Counted from the stretch's first letter, positions 54,654 through 63,962 are shown. The stretch is DNA of 64,000 bases from JBBECJ01 sp963763325 (GCA_963763325.1 CAVXOL010000021.1:1-64000); one strand, 5' to 3'. Notes: generated by a model not told the origin, from the letters alone. Program-made: numbers and translations.

Positions 54654-57086
54654 CTAGGGAGTGCCTTCTTCAGTAGGTTCCGCAACAACCTCTTCGGTCA
54701 CGACCGGCTCCTCAGTCGGCTCCTCAGTCGGCTCAGCCGTCGGTTCGACCGTCGGCTCGGCAGTTGGCTCGACAGTTGGCTCTTCGACGACTGGCTCCTC
54801 GACGGCTGGCTCTTCTTCAACCGCCGGGTCCGGTTCCGTCGTTGCCGTCGAGACACCTTCGCCGACCAGCGTCACATTGCGCGACGGCAGGTAGTAGCTC
54901 GTCAGCCAGAGGTCGTCGATCGTCTCGCCGTTCGCGTTCGTCACCGTCCGGTGGATCGTCGCCGTAAAACCGTCCTGCGCGTGCTCGACGACGACCGACT
55001 GGCCCGCCGGGACATCCGCGCTCTGCTGGCGCACCATCGTCGGGTTGGCCTTGACAACGTTCTCGATGATCGGATCGTCGGCGTTCACCGTCCAACCCTG
55101 GGAGGTGCCCCAGACCTCGACCGTGATCCACTCGCCATCGGCGACGGCGTTGATCGCAACCCAGTTGTCGGTCGTGTTGATCCAGGTGTTGTCGAGACCG
55201 TAGTCGGGGTCAACCGTCGCGTCCAGACCCTGCATCCCGCCGTGGCCACTGCCGTAATTCGGAATCCAGTACAGGTGCCAGTTCCGCTGGCCGATCTTGA
55301 CGCCGGACCAGAACGCTGCCTGGAACGCCGTCGTCGCGACCTGACAGATGCCGCCCGCCACCGACGGAACTGTCTGTGGGACGCCGTTCTGACCGGCGAT
55401 GATGCCGTAGCCCATCTGGTAACCGTCATCGAGCGTTGCCGTCCCGCCAATCGCCTTGTTGAACGAGAACTCTGCTCCTGGCGCGACGAGATAGCCGTCC
55501 AGCAGGTTGGCCGCCAGCTCGACGTTGACACGGCGGTTGTTGCCCGAAGAGCCGTAGTAGGTCGACGCCGAGCCAAGCAGGTCGCTGATGACAATCTCGC
55601 CGGCAATCGCCGCCTCGTCGTGCTGCTCTTCGACCACCAGCGGCGTGTTGGTGTTCCCACCGAGCGCGTTGGCGACGATGCGGTTGACGCTCGCGTTGAT
55701 ATCGACCAGCCGGCCCGGTAGCGCACCATCCGGCGCGACGATCGACCAGTCGATCCAGCGGTAGCCGGTCGCGGGCCGGTTGAGGCTGTGGGCGATCGGC
55801 TCAAGCATCGAGAACAGCGCGACCGTGTCGAACGTAATCTCGCCAGTCGTCTCATCAACCAGCATCGCCGAGGCGAACGCCGTCTGGTCAAGCCCCTGCT
55901 CGCCATCCGACCACGAGACCTTCATCCCGGCAGCCGCGATCTGGTTCGCCTGGGCGAGCAGCGACTGGAGATCGGCCTCGGTCAATGTCGCCGCTTTCTC
56001 AACGATCGCCAGCTCAACCAGATGCTCACCGGCCATCAGATCACGTTTGATGGCTGCCACGCTGGAGGAGACATCCAGCGTCAGACCTGCAACGTCCGGC
56101 TCGATCCGGAACGTCGCATCACCGTTGTAGACGATGTCGGCAGGCATCGCCGCCCGGTTCACGGACGAGACCAGCGATTCGATGACTGGATGGAGCGCGC
56201 GATCGTTGAGCGTCAGTTCACCACCCTTGGCGCTCAGCATCTCGGCCAGCGCTGGCTGGGTGATCTGCCAGAACTGCTCGCCATTGGTGACGACCAGCGG
56301 CTCTGCCAGCAGCGCCGCAGCCTCAGCCCGGACCTTTTCGAGGTCGGCCGTCGCGACAGCCGGCTTGAGCGGGACGACCTTGATCTCAATTGGCCCGTGG
56401 TTGAGATCGATCACGGCGTGGCGCAACATCTCGGCAACCGCTCCAGCGTCGATGCCAGTTCCTTCGGCTGACGGGGCGATCGTCAGTTGGGTGCCGTTCC
56501 AGACGAAGGCGGCGTCCTTCGGCGGCGTAATCTCGCTCTGGCCCAGCGCACCGAGCGTCGCCAGAAGCTTCTGCTGGTCCAGCGTCACAACTGGTGCGAC
56601 ATCGATCCCGCGCGTGTGTGCTTCGAGCCGCTCAACCGCCGACCCAACCAATCCGCCACGTCCGACCTGAACAACACGATCGTAGGTGGCATCGACATCA
56701 AAGCCGATGCCAATTTCGGCTGGCGATACCGTCGCGATCTGCCCATCGACATCGAGTTGAACTGGTTGCTGGAGGTACTCCTGAAAGCGTTCCGTGAGCC
56801 CGGTTGCCGCCACATCCCAATTGCCGCCATCGACAGCAACACCGGCGACGCTGACCCCGCGCTCGATCTCACCATCAGCCGGTGGCCGCCCGGCGATGAT
56901 TCCGGTGATCAACAACAGCAGCGCCGGAAACGCCAGCAGCGCGATCGAGCGCATCAGCAGGTGACGCTCGTCAGCCGGATGAACCGTCCTGACAGCCTGC
57001 CTGCGATGACCTGCGGATGCCTTACCACGCCGCGCCGATCCACCACGCTTCGCGGATATCCGCGAAGAAAGACTCCCAGTACTCAC
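54654..57086 (-). CDS. VanW family protein with peptidoglycan-binding repeats
   Basis: An 810-residue envelope protein. A basic cytosolic N-terminus of about 44 residues precedes one membrane helix (SIALLAFPALLLLITGI). Two to three repeats of the PG-binding_4 type follow ('GVSVAGVAVDGGNWDVA', then 'FDVDATYDRVVQVGR', each with the YxxG/A pattern). The VanW core is clear at about 530-660 (AANLLDGYLVAPGAEFSFN, GYGIIAGQNGVPQTVPSVAG, GICQVATTAFQAAFWSG). A G5-like stretch comes next, and the last 65 residues are acidic EPT/EPV repeats. VanW proteins occur in glycopeptide-resistance loci and in many Gram-positive-like envelopes; their activity is unknown. The start at 57086 could instead be the internal Met at 56954. 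Confidence 0.9.
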   Translation of the reverse strand: MSTGSLSSRISAKRGGSARRGKASAGHRRQAVRTVHPADERHLLMRSIALLAFPALLLLITGIIAGRPPADGEIERGVSVAGVAVDGGNWDVAATGLTERFQEYLQQPVQLDVDGQIATVSPAEIGIGFDVDATYDRVVQVGRGGLVGSAVERLEAHTRGIDVAPVVTLDQQKLLATLGALGQSEITPPKDAAFVWNGTQLTIAPSAEGTGIDAGAVAEMLRHAVIDLNHGPIEIKVVPLKPAVATADLEKVRAEAAALLAEPLVVTNGEQFWQITQPALAEMLSAKGGELTLNDRALHPVIESLVSSVNRAAMPADIVYNGDATFRIEPDVAGLTLDVSSSVAAIKRDLMAGEHLVELAIVEKAATLTEADLQSLLAQANQIAAAGMKVSWSDGEQGLDQTAFASAMLVDETTGEITFDTVALFSMLEPIAHSLNRPATGYRWIDWSIVAPDGALPGRLVDINASVNRIVANALGGNTNTPLVVEEQHDEAAIAGEIVISDLLGSASTYYGSSGNNRRVNVELAANLLDGYLVAPGAEFSFNKAIGGTATLDDGYQMGYGIIAGQNGVPQTVPSVAGGICQVATTAFQAAFWSGVKIGQRNWHLYWIPNYGSGHGGMQGLDATVDPDYGLDNTWINTTDNWVAINAVADGEWITVEVWGTSQGWTVNADDPIIENVVKANPTMVRQQSADVPAGQSVVVEHAQDGFTATIHRTVTNANGETIDDLWLTSYYLPSRNVTLVGEGVSTATTEPDPAVEEEPAVEEPVVEEPTVEPTAEPTVEPTAEPTEEPTEEPVVTEEVVAEPTEEGTP

Positions 57087-57401
57087 TCGCTACGCCTGCC
57101 CATTGTGTCTGTTGTAATCGAAATCGCTCATTCTTCCGGTCGTCGTCGACGCAACCAGCCGGCCCAACACGGACGCAATACGCCCGCGGGGCACTGTAAA
57201 GCTCACAGCACCAGACCACCATCAAGCATGATTGAACGACGTGATGGTCATCGATATTGAACCACGCAGCAGCGCTTCTGTCAGAATTGTCCCACTGTCA
57301 ATGCCTCGCTACGCGTTCGTACGCTCAGACGAGCGATGGCGTATTGTCATCCTGTCAACCAGTCGCCCTTCGACGCGCTGGCAGGTGGTTCGGTAGCGCA
57401 A
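57087..57401. other. Intergenic region between VanW and PPK2
   Basis: 315 bases without a supportable gene. The VanW promoter should lie here on the minus strand, since the PPK2 gene ends at 57402. No clear hexamers or hairpins were found. Confidence 0.4.
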
Positions 57402-58217
57402 TCACTCGACGATAAAACGTTCGATCCCCTCAACCGGTGGCGGGTAGTGCGGGTTCAGCTTCCGAATCCGCTCGACGACGGCCCGCGCGACGACTGCGTC
57501 CCGATACCACTTGCTGTTGGCGGGGACGACGTACCATGGCGCGTCCACGGTCGAGGTCGCGGCGATCGCGTCCGCGAACGCCTGCTGGTAGTCGTCCCAG
57601 AGTTTTCGCTCTGCGAGGTCGTGTGGATCGAATTTCCAATGCTTGCTGGGGTCGTTCAACCGCTCCTGGAGCCGCGTAGCCTGTTCCTCCTTCGAGATCC
57701 GCAGGTGGAACTTGATAACTGCCGTCCCGCTCTCGACCAGCAGGCTCTCGAAATCGAGGATATGCGTATAGCGTCGTTTCCAGGTTGCCTGGTCGATGTC
57801 GCCGTGAACTCGAGGCACCGTCACATCTTCGAAGTGGGACCGGTTGAAGATCCCGATCTGCCCTTTACGTGGCACCCGCATGTGGATCCGCCAGAGGAAG
57901 TCATGCGCGCGCTCCTCTTCGGTCGGCGCCCTGAACCCGGAAACGTCGCAGCCCTGCGGATTCAGACCGGAGAAGATGCGGTCAATCGTCGAATCCTTGC
58001 CGCCAGTATCGGTCGCCAGCAAGACGATTAGCAGCGCCCGCTTCCCTTCGGCGAACAGCCGCTCGTGCAGATCGCGTAGCTCCACAAGGTCAGCATCCCG
58101 CGACGCTTCGTAGTCGGTCCGCTGATCCCTGAATGCCTTCGCCGCATCGGGATCGATGCTCTCCAGCCTGAACGCCTTCCCCGGTTTAACGCGATACTGC
58201 TCGATATCCAGCTTCAC
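57402..58217 (-). CDS. ppk2: Polyphosphate kinase 2 family protein
   Basis: A 271-residue protein starting MKLDIEQYRVKPGKAFRLES. The P-loop appears as LLATDTGGKDSTIDRIFSGL (G-G-K-D/S-T), followed by the family signatures CDVSGFRAPTEEERAHDFLW, GQIGIFNRSHFEDV and a lid region RLQERLNDPSKHWKF. PPK2 enzymes transfer phosphate between polyphosphate and nucleotides (ADP/GDP or AMP). Single-domain proteins of this length are class I-III. The class cannot be fixed by eye, and the Walker A differs slightly from the usual DAAGKD. It ends before the VanW promoter region. Confidence 0.92.
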   Translation of the reverse strand: MKLDIEQYRVKPGKAFRLESIDPDAAKAFRDQRTDYEASRDADLVELRDLHERLFAEGKRALLIVLLATDTGGKDSTIDRIFSGLNPQGCDVSGFRAPTEEERAHDFLWRIHMRVPRKGQIGIFNRSHFEDVTVPRVHGDIDQATWKRRYTHILDFESLLVESGTAVIKFHLRISKEEQATRLQERLNDPSKHWKFDPHDLAERKLWDDYQQAFADAIAATSTVDAPWYVVPANSKWYRDAVVARAVVERIRKLNPHYPPPVEGIERFIVE

Positions 58218-58290
58218 CTTGTCGCTCCCAGCATTCAGACAATCAGCGATCCGCTTGCGGCCATTGTAGGAGGATACAGCCGAAAGTCCG

Positions 58291-58779
58291 CTAGTCAGGC
58301 TGATTGCTGACAGCCCGCCATTCGCTCAGTGACACAACACCGAGTTCCGGCCGGCCCGGATCGTCGAGCATCGCGACGAATTCGAGGCTGTTACCATCCG
58401 GATCGCGAAAGAAGATCCCGACAGCCGGCATCCAGGCGTGGACTGATGGGTCGTCGCTCCCAGTGCCATAGAAGTCGTTGACGCGAATGCCGTTCGCCTT
58501 GAGCCGTTCGATGGCCGGCTCGATCGCATCTTCGGTGATCTCGAACGCGAAGTGCGACGTGTGCCAGCGCTCCTGCGGCACGCCCCAGACACCGAGCATC
58601 GCGTTGCCCGGCGCTCCGATCCAGTAGAAGGTCACCTCCCGCTCCGGCAGGTGGTATGCCTGCTCCAGCCCCAGCACGCCTCCATAGAACGCCATCGCTC
58701 GCGGCAGATCGGTCACATGGACGTGCGTTTCGAAGATCCGTCCGGTCGTAATTCCCAACGGTGGAAAGCTCATCTGCAT
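58291..58779 (-). CDS. VOC family (glyoxalase/bleomycin resistance) protein
   Basis: A 162-residue protein beginning MQMSFPPLGITTGRIFETHV. Two beta-alpha-beta-beta-beta modules are visible: 'HVHVTDLPRAMAFYGGVLGL' to 'GVPQERWHTSHFAFEI', then 'RLKANGIRVNDFYG' to 'GIFFRDPDGNSLEFVAM'. Metal-binding candidates are His near residue 19, the HTSHFAF His and the terminal Glu of LEF. It overlaps the stop of the upstream gene (TGATG), so the two are translationally coupled. Substrate unknown; family members include glyoxalases, dioxygenases and resistance proteins. Confidence 0.85.
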   Translation of the reverse strand: MQMSFPPLGITTGRIFETHVHVTDLPRAMAFYGGVLGLEQAYHLPEREVTFYWIGAPGNAMLGVWGVPQERWHTSHFAFEITEDAIEPAIERLKANGIRVNDFYGTGSDDPSVHAWMPAVGIFFRDPDGNSLEFVAMLDDPGRPELGVVSLSEWRAVSNQPD

Positions 58780-59174
58780 CAACCATCCCGTCCATCGAGT
58801 TCGATGACGACCGGCAACGATGTCCGCGCCCAACTGCTCAGTTCGTCGGTGCCGCTCCGCTCGCCGTACTTCGTCGCGACAACCTCTCGCGCCCGCACGT
58901 CGTCTGGCTCGTCCGGCCCGATGATCCGTGCCGACCCGTGATAGGTTGTGCCATCTACCCGGAACCGGACCGCTGGGTGTTGACCAACGTTTCTGACCCA
59001 ATCTGACCGATCGCGCCCGCCGGCCAGCAGAAAAATCGTCTTCCCGGCACTCTCGGGCTCGACCGCAAACCAGATCTCGATCTCATGCGCCCGCCCCGAC
59101 ACCCGACCAGTCGTCGTCAGGTACCCATTGCGCTCACGCGCCTCCTGCTCGGTCATGCCGATAACTGATGTCAT
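58779..59174 (-). CDS. Nitroreductase/deazaflavin-dependent family (DUF385-like) protein
   Basis: A 131-residue protein, with the start at 59174 or at the Met seven codons later (MTEQEARERNGYLTTTGR). A split-barrel fold is suggested by EIEIWFAVEPES, IFLLAGGRDRSDWVRNVG, HPAVRFRVDGTTYHGSARI and AREVVATKYGE. This pattern matches the F420-dependent quinone reductase / nitroreductase (Ddn-like) family. Sphaerobacter-like Chloroflexota carry such proteins. It is coupled to the VOC gene by a one-base overlap, so both may act on the same small molecule. Confidence 0.75.
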   Translation of the reverse strand: MTSVIGMTEQEARERNGYLTTTGRVSGRAHEIEIWFAVEPESAGKTIFLLAGGRDRSDWVRNVGQHPAVRFRVDGTTYHGSARIIGPDEPDDVRAREVVATKYGERSGTDELSSWARTSLPVVIELDGRDG

Positions 59175-59326
59175 CTCGTCTCCACTTCATCATCGAATTG
59201 GGCGCTGCGTGTTCCCAGCCAATACTGGCCGGCTCTTCCATTCAATGGCACGATCATCGCAAGGAACCGTCTCGTCAACATCGGGCGAATGTCGTATTTT
59301 CGCGTGTCGGGGGCAATGGAGTCGTT

Positions 59327-60775
59327 ATGAACAATCCACCAGCATCGCCCGCCGCCTCGTCCTACGATGCCATCGTCATCGGCAGCGGACCGAACGGATT
59401 GGCAGCGGCGATCACACTGGCCGAGGCGGGGCGATCGGTGCTCGTCATCGAAGCACACGAGACGGTCGGCGGCGGCGCACGGACAGCCGAACTGACACTG
59501 CCTGGCTTCCGGCACGACATCTGCTCAGCCGTCCACCCATTCGGGGCTGCGTCGCCGGTCTTCCGGGCAATGCCACTCGAACGCTACGGACTGGAGTGGG
59601 TCGAGCCGCCTGTCGAGCTGGCGCACCCATTCGACGACGGCAGCGCTGCCATCCTCCACCGCTCGGTCGACGTGACGGCATCCTCGCTCGGCGTCGACGC
59701 TGACGCCTGGCGCAAGCTGATCCAGCCACTGCTCGACGATGTCGAGCCGCTATTCGATGGCCTGCTGGGGCCGCTGCGACTCCCGCGCCACCCGATCGCG
59801 ATGGCCCGCTTTGGCCTGGCCGGACTCCGCTCAGTCACCGGCCTCTCAAGGACCAGCTTTTCCGGCAAGCATGCACCCGCCCTGCTCGGCGGGATCGCCG
59901 CCCACTCGATGGTCCCGCTGGAGCAGCCGCCGACGGCCGCCTTCGCGCTGATGCTCGGCCTGGCTGGCCATTATGTCGGCTGGCCATACGCGCGAGGCGG
60001 ATCGCAAGCGATTTCCAACGCGCTGGCCGCCCACCTGAGCGCCGTTGGCGGCGAGATTGCCACCGGATGGATGGTTCGCAGCCTACGCGAGCTACCGAAG
60101 GCTCGCGCCATCCTCTTCGACACCTCCGCACGCGGGATGGTCGGGATCGCGGGCGATGCGCTGCCGAACGGCTACCGGCGTCAGATCGGCCGCTTCCGCC
60201 GTGGACCGGGCGTCTTCAAGATCGACTACGCCCTCTCCGCGCCGGTGCCGTGGATCAACGAGGAATGCCACAAGGCCGGGACACTCCACCTCGGCGGTAC
60301 GCTCGAAGAGATGGCAGCTGCTGAACGAGCGGCAACACAGGGCAAACACCCTCGACAGCCGGTCCTCATCACCGCCCAGCATAGCCGCTTCGACCCAACC
60401 CGCGCTCCGGATGGCCGGCACACCCTCTGGGTCTACTGCCACGTCCCCGCCGGTTCGACGGTCGATATGACCGACCCGGTCGAAGCCCAGATCGAACGCT
60501 TTGCCCCAGGCTTCCGCGACATCATCCTCGCCCGTCACACGCACAACAGCCTCGATTTCGAGGCCCACAACCCCAACTACATCGGTGGCGACATCAACGG
60601 CGGCCTCCAGGACCTGCGCCAGATCTACACCCGCCCAGCGCCGCGGCTCGATCCCTACAGCACTCCCAACCCACGCCTGTTTCTCTGCTCCTCCTCAACG
60701 CCACCCGGTGGCGGCGTCCACGGCATCGCCGGCTGGTTCGCAGCCCAGTCGGCCTTACGACGCGTGCTGACATAG
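59327..60775 (+). CDS. NAD(P)/FAD-dependent oxidoreductase (phytoene desaturase-like)
   Basis: A 482-residue flavoprotein starting MNNPPASPAASSYDAIVIGS. The Rossmann FAD-binding motif is YDAIVIGSGPNGLAAAITLA (GxGxxG) with the Glu of VLVIEAHETVGGGARTAE. A second motif, GGVHGIAGWFAAQSAL, closes the FAD domain at the C-terminus. Together with a helical substrate domain this resembles the phytoene dehydrogenase / all-trans-retinol saturase (CrtI-like) group, many members of which act on non-carotenoid lipids. No other carotenoid gene is seen. GGAG precedes the ATG. It diverges from the deazaflavin-type gene. Confidence 0.85.
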   Translation: MNNPPASPAASSYDAIVIGSGPNGLAAAITLAEAGRSVLVIEAHETVGGGARTAELTLPGFRHDICSAVHPFGAASPVFRAMPLERYGLEWVEPPVELAHPFDDGSAAILHRSVDVTASSLGVDADAWRKLIQPLLDDVEPLFDGLLGPLRLPRHPIAMARFGLAGLRSVTGLSRTSFSGKHAPALLGGIAAHSMVPLEQPPTAAFALMLGLAGHYVGWPYARGGSQAISNALAAHLSAVGGEIATGWMVRSLRELPKARAILFDTSARGMVGIAGDALPNGYRRQIGRFRRGPGVFKIDYALSAPVPWINEECHKAGTLHLGGTLEEMAAAERAATQGKHPRQPVLITAQHSRFDPTRAPDGRHTLWVYCHVPAGSTVDMTDPVEAQIERFAPGFRDIILARHTHNSLDFEAHNPNYIGGDINGGLQDLRQIYTRPAPRLDPYSTPNPRLFLCSSSTPPGGGVHGIAGWFAAQSALRRVLT

Positions 60776-61009
60776 ACACGCTCCCTGCGGCCGGACAACA
60801 TCCATCCCCGCGCGGAATGGGACCGAACCACGACCGCCGCCGAAACAAGGCACATCAATAGGACTGAAGTACGCTGGTTTCACCGATCTGGCCGTGAGTA
60901 CCGATATGTTTTCGGGCCAATTGTGGCCTGTACCCGGTTTGAAGAAATCAGTACAGTGACGCTATCGGTTACGGATTGCGCAACCATTTGTTGACGAGGG
61001 TGACAAGCC

Positions 61010-61816
61010 ATGGCGCTTGCAGGACATATTGCCGACTTCCCACTCGCCGAGCTGCTCTTCTTTCTCAGCAGTAAGCACCGCACGGGGCAGCTCGTGCTCA
61101 AGCGTCCGCTGACGACGATGATCTTCACGCTGCGCCGTGGCAGGCTGATCGCCGGCCAGATGCTTCCGGCAGACCAGCGCCTCGGCGACCGGCTGGTGGC
61201 CGAAGGATTCCTGAATGCCGGCCTGCTCGCAGTCGCGCTCGAAGTCCAGCGGCAGGAGACACACCACCGCCCGCTCGGAACACTCCTGGTCGATCTCGGC
61301 TACGTCGAGCAGGGCGTCGTCATGAGCGCACTGCGCGGGCAGATCGCCGACTGCCTCTTCCGCTTTCTGATCGCGCCGGGTGGGACATTTACGTTCCGTG
61401 AGAAGCCAGTCGATGCGCGCCGGATGGATATCGATATCAGTGTTGAGGTCGAGGTGCTCGAAGCGATCCGCCGCGCCGACGAATGGATCGCTGGCAGGAT
61501 GGACTCCAGCCCGATCTACCTTAATCAGCAGATCAACGCCGACGTGCTGCAGTCAATCGTTTACGAGCGCTGGGACGTTGTCGAGGCGATGCTCGATGGC
61601 GTGGCAACGATCGACGATATCGTGACCGCAACCGGCTGGGAGCGCGAACGCGTGATCGACACCGTCCTCCAGTTCCAGGCACATGGCGCGATTGATCTTG
61701 AGGTCCCAACGATCAACCCGCGCAACCTGCTCGTGCCGTCACACTACATCGAGCCGGAACGTCGCGGCGCACGACCCCCACTTGCGCGACCTCGAGCCGC
61801 CAGCCGCTCAGCGTGA
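61010..61816 (+). CDS. DUF4388 domain-containing protein
   Basis: A 268-residue cytosolic protein starting MALAGHIADFPLAELLFFLS. The N-terminal ~75 residues (SSKHRTGQLVLKRPLTTMIF, then GRLIAGQMLPADQRLGDRL) fit the DUF4388/PATAN domain, found in two-component and signalling contexts in Chloroflexota, Cyanobacteria and Deltaproteobacteria. A middle GTLLVDLGYVEQGVVMSALR repeat-like helix and a C-terminal winged-helix-like region (YERWDVVEAMLDGVATIDDI) follow. The role is presumably signal relay, but no partner is encoded next to it. The upstream 234 bp contain only weak promoter-like hexamers. Confidence 0.75.
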   Translation: MALAGHIADFPLAELLFFLSSKHRTGQLVLKRPLTTMIFTLRRGRLIAGQMLPADQRLGDRLVAEGFLNAGLLAVALEVQRQETHHRPLGTLLVDLGYVEQGVVMSALRGQIADCLFRFLIAPGGTFTFREKPVDARRMDIDISVEVEVLEAIRRADEWIAGRMDSSPIYLNQQINADVLQSIVYERWDVVEAMLDGVATIDDIVTATGWERERVIDTVLQFQAHGAIDLEVPTINPRNLLVPSHYIEPERRGARPPLARPRAASRSA

Positions 61817-62144
61817 ATTGAATCCGCTCGTGCTGGAGAGTGCCACCTCAGCCTCGCGGCCGATCCGGCGAATGATGTCGGCCGCGCCGGCCAGATCGTG
61901 GATCAACCCTGCCGACTGACCGGCCGTCGCCACCAGTTCATGCAATCCTCCCTCGACGATGGCGCTGGAGATCTGATCGCCCAGACTCTCCGCGTCGAGC
62001 CTGCCATCGGCGGCCGAGCCTCCGATATCCCCGCCCATGTCTCCTCGTCGAGCGACGTCATGATGTGGTTGAAGGCGAACGGCCGATCGGAGCCTGGACG
62101 GTCGGCACATCAGTACCCAGAACGCCACACAACGGCGTCTTCAT
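61808..62144 (-). pseudogene. Nitronate monooxygenase with large internal deletion
   Basis: The minus strand begins MKTPLCGVLGTDVPTVQAPI, the usual first residues of 2-nitropropane dioxygenase / nitronate monooxygenase, then changes frame and jumps to the C-terminal end (GGLHELVATAGQSAGLIHDL, then AADIIRRIGREAEVAL) at 61808. The central TIM barrel with the catalytic His and FMN site, some 200 or more residues, is missing. It overlaps the tail of the DUF4388 gene by 9 bp. This is a genuine deletion, not a base-call error. Confidence 0.8.
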
Positions 62145-62266
62145 CACCCGATGCCATCCCTTCGCTGCCCGTGACGTTGCACGTAGCACACCTGTCAGTC
62201 CATTATCTGCCGGTGTCACGTGGGATGACCGTCACTCGCTGCAACAATAACCGGAAGGAACCGCGA

Positions 62267-62803
62267 ATGCCGGAAGAGCGCATCTCGTCCGAACGGGTCT
62301 TCAATGGCAGGCTGGTCAAGGTACGGGTGGATGCCGTCCGGTTGCCGTCGGGGCGGGAGGCGACGCGCGAGGTCGTCGAGCATCCTGGAGCGGTCGCGAT
62401 CCTGCCGGTGACCGAGGCCGGCAAGCTGATCCTCGTCCGCCAGTTCCGCTATGCCGTCGGCAAGAACCTGCTGGAGGTGCCGGCCGGTACACGTGAGCCG
62501 GGCGAGCCGGACGAGGAGACGGCCCGTCGTGAGCTGCATGAGGAGGTCGGCCTCGCAGCCAAGACAATCGAGCTTCTGGCGCGCTTCTTCATCTCCCCCG
62601 GCTGGTGCAACGAAGAACTGGTCGCCTACCGCGCGACCGGTCTGCGTGAGATCGGCGCCCAGCCGGAGCAGGACGAAGACCTTGAGATCGTCGAGGTCGA
62701 TCCTGCCGACGTCCCGGCGCTGATTGCCAGCGGTGAGATCGGCGACGCCAAAACGATCACCGCGATCCTGGCCCACCTGCGGGATGTCGAGCGACTGCCG
62801 TAA
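62267..62803 (+). CDS. NUDIX hydrolase (ADP-ribose pyrophosphatase type)
   Basis: A 178-residue protein starting MPEERISSERVFNGRLVKVR. The NUDIX box is visible at about 85-107: GTREPGEPDEETARRELHEE then VGL, matching G-x5-E-x7-R-E-x-x-E-E-x-G. The N-terminal strands (LPSGREATREVVEHPGAVAI) and the Gly-rich VRQFRYAVGKNLLEVPAG segment are typical of ADP-ribose pyrophosphatases (NudF group). It hydrolyses nucleoside diphosphate-linked compounds in the cytosol. GGAAGGAACCGCGA lies before the ATG. The gene is convergent with arsC. Confidence 0.93.
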   Translation: MPEERISSERVFNGRLVKVRVDAVRLPSGREATREVVEHPGAVAILPVTEAGKLILVRQFRYAVGKNLLEVPAGTREPGEPDEETARRELHEEVGLAAKTIELLARFFISPGWCNEELVAYRATGLREIGAQPEQDEDLEIVEVDPADVPALIASGEIGDAKTITAILAHLRDVERLP

Positions 62804-62808
62804 CCCGA

Positions 62809-63273
62809 CTACAGGCGATTGCTGGGACGAGCAGTCTCCAACGGCAACTGGACCCACGTCCGCAACCGCATCGTGATCTCGTTGCGGACTCGCTCGAAGG
62901 TTCGGTAGCGCTCGGCCTCCGATCCCACAGCGGCGCTCGGGTCGGGGAATGACCAGTGGATACGCTGCGGGCTGCCGGGGAAGACCGGACAGGTCTCGTT
63001 GGCGCTGTCGCAGACGGTGATGACGTAGTCGAACTCCTGGCCGAGGTATTCGTTCAGATGCTTCGAACGCGCGTCTGAGATATCGATCCCGACGTCGGCC
63101 ATCGCCCGGATCGCCAGCGGGTGAACGCGCGTCGCCTCGGTCCCAGCCGAGACGACCTCGAAGCGCTCGCCGCCGATCTGCGCGAGCAGCGCCTCGGCCA
63201 TCTGCGAGCGGGCGGAGTTGTGGGTACACAGGAACAGCACCCGTATCGGTCGCACGCTCTCTGACTCGATCAT
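62809..63273 (-). CDS. arsC: Arsenate reductase, low-molecular-weight phosphatase type
   Basis: A 154-residue protein starting MIESESVRPIRVLFLCTHNS. The catalytic P-loop CTHNSARSQM (C-x5-R) is at about residue 16, and the later DYVITVCDSANETCPVFPG provides the Cys pair of thioredoxin-coupled ArsC (82/89-type). It reduces arsenate to arsenite. The start at 63273 overlaps the aquaporin stop by four bases (ATGA) and follows GGAGG, so the two are translated together. A longer reading to 63378 is not supported. Confidence 0.92.
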   Translation of the reverse strand: MIESESVRPIRVLFLCTHNSARSQMAEALLAQIGGERFEVVSAGTEATRVHPLAIRAMADVGIDISDARSKHLNEYLGQEFDYVITVCDSANETCPVFPGSPQRIHWSFPDPSAAVGSEAERYRTFERVRNEITMRLRTWVQLPLETARPSNRL

Positions 63274-63962
63274 GTCGTTTCCTCCAGTCTCTTCCACTGC
63301 AACTCGTCGCCACGGACAAGGCGGTAGAGCAGCGCACCACACGCGGCTCCGACGATCGGTCCGACGAGATAGAGCCATTGACTGTCCCAGGTGCCGGACA
63401 CCAGCGCCGGAGCCAGCGACCTGGCCGGGTTCATCGATGCGCCCGAGATTGGGCCGGCGAACATCGCTTCCAGCCCGACCGTCCCGCCGATCGCGATCGC
63501 CGCCGCCTGGCCGACCGCGCGGACATCAGTCGCGACAGCCATGATGACGAACATCAGAATGCCGGTCAGCACGATCTCAAGCATGAACGATTGGCCGTCA
63601 CTGCCATACGGCAGGGTTGTGCCCAGCGCGCCACTCGTGCCGAACATACCCCGCAGGGTCAGGCTGGCAAGGACTCCGCCGGTGATCTGGGCGACGAGGT
63701 AGGCAGGCACATGCCGGGGTGGGAAATGCCGCGTGAGGGCGAAGGCCAGTGTCACGGCTGGATTGATGTGGGCACCGGAGATGTGGCCAACGGCATAGAT
63801 CATTGTCATCACGATCAGGCCGAAGGTCAGAGCGATACCGACATGGCCGATCGCGCCACCGGTGTAAGCGTCAATCGTGATCGCGCCGGTGCCCGCGAAC
63901 ACTAATCCATATGTGCCGACCAGTTCGGCGAGCGCAGGTCGCCACGGAGTCCAGTCGCTCAT
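63270..63962 (-). CDS. MIP family aquaporin (AqpS/GlpF-like), coupled to arsC
   Basis: A 230-residue channel starting MSDWTPWRPALAELVGTYGL, with six membrane helices and the two NPA half-helices (SGAHINPAVT at about 70 and SGASMNPARS at about 190). Family members conduct water, glycerol or metalloids. Its four-base overlap with arsC recalls the aqpS-arsC operon of Sinorhizobium meliloti, in which the channel releases arsenite made by ArsC. A role in arsenite efflux is therefore inferred from context. The reading frame is open to 63992, near the window edge; the start used is a Met with a GGAG about 11 bases upstream. Confidence 0.88.
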   Translation of the reverse strand: MSDWTPWRPALAELVGTYGLVFAGTGAITIDAYTGGAIGHVGIALTFGLIVMTMIYAVGHISGAHINPAVTLAFALTRHFPPRHVPAYLVAQITGGVLASLTLRGMFGTSGALGTTLPYGSDGQSFMLEIVLTGILMFVIMAVATDVRAVGQAAAIAIGGTVGLEAMFAGPISGASMNPARSLAPALVSGTWDSQWLYLVGPIVGAACGALLYRLVRGDELQWKRLEETT

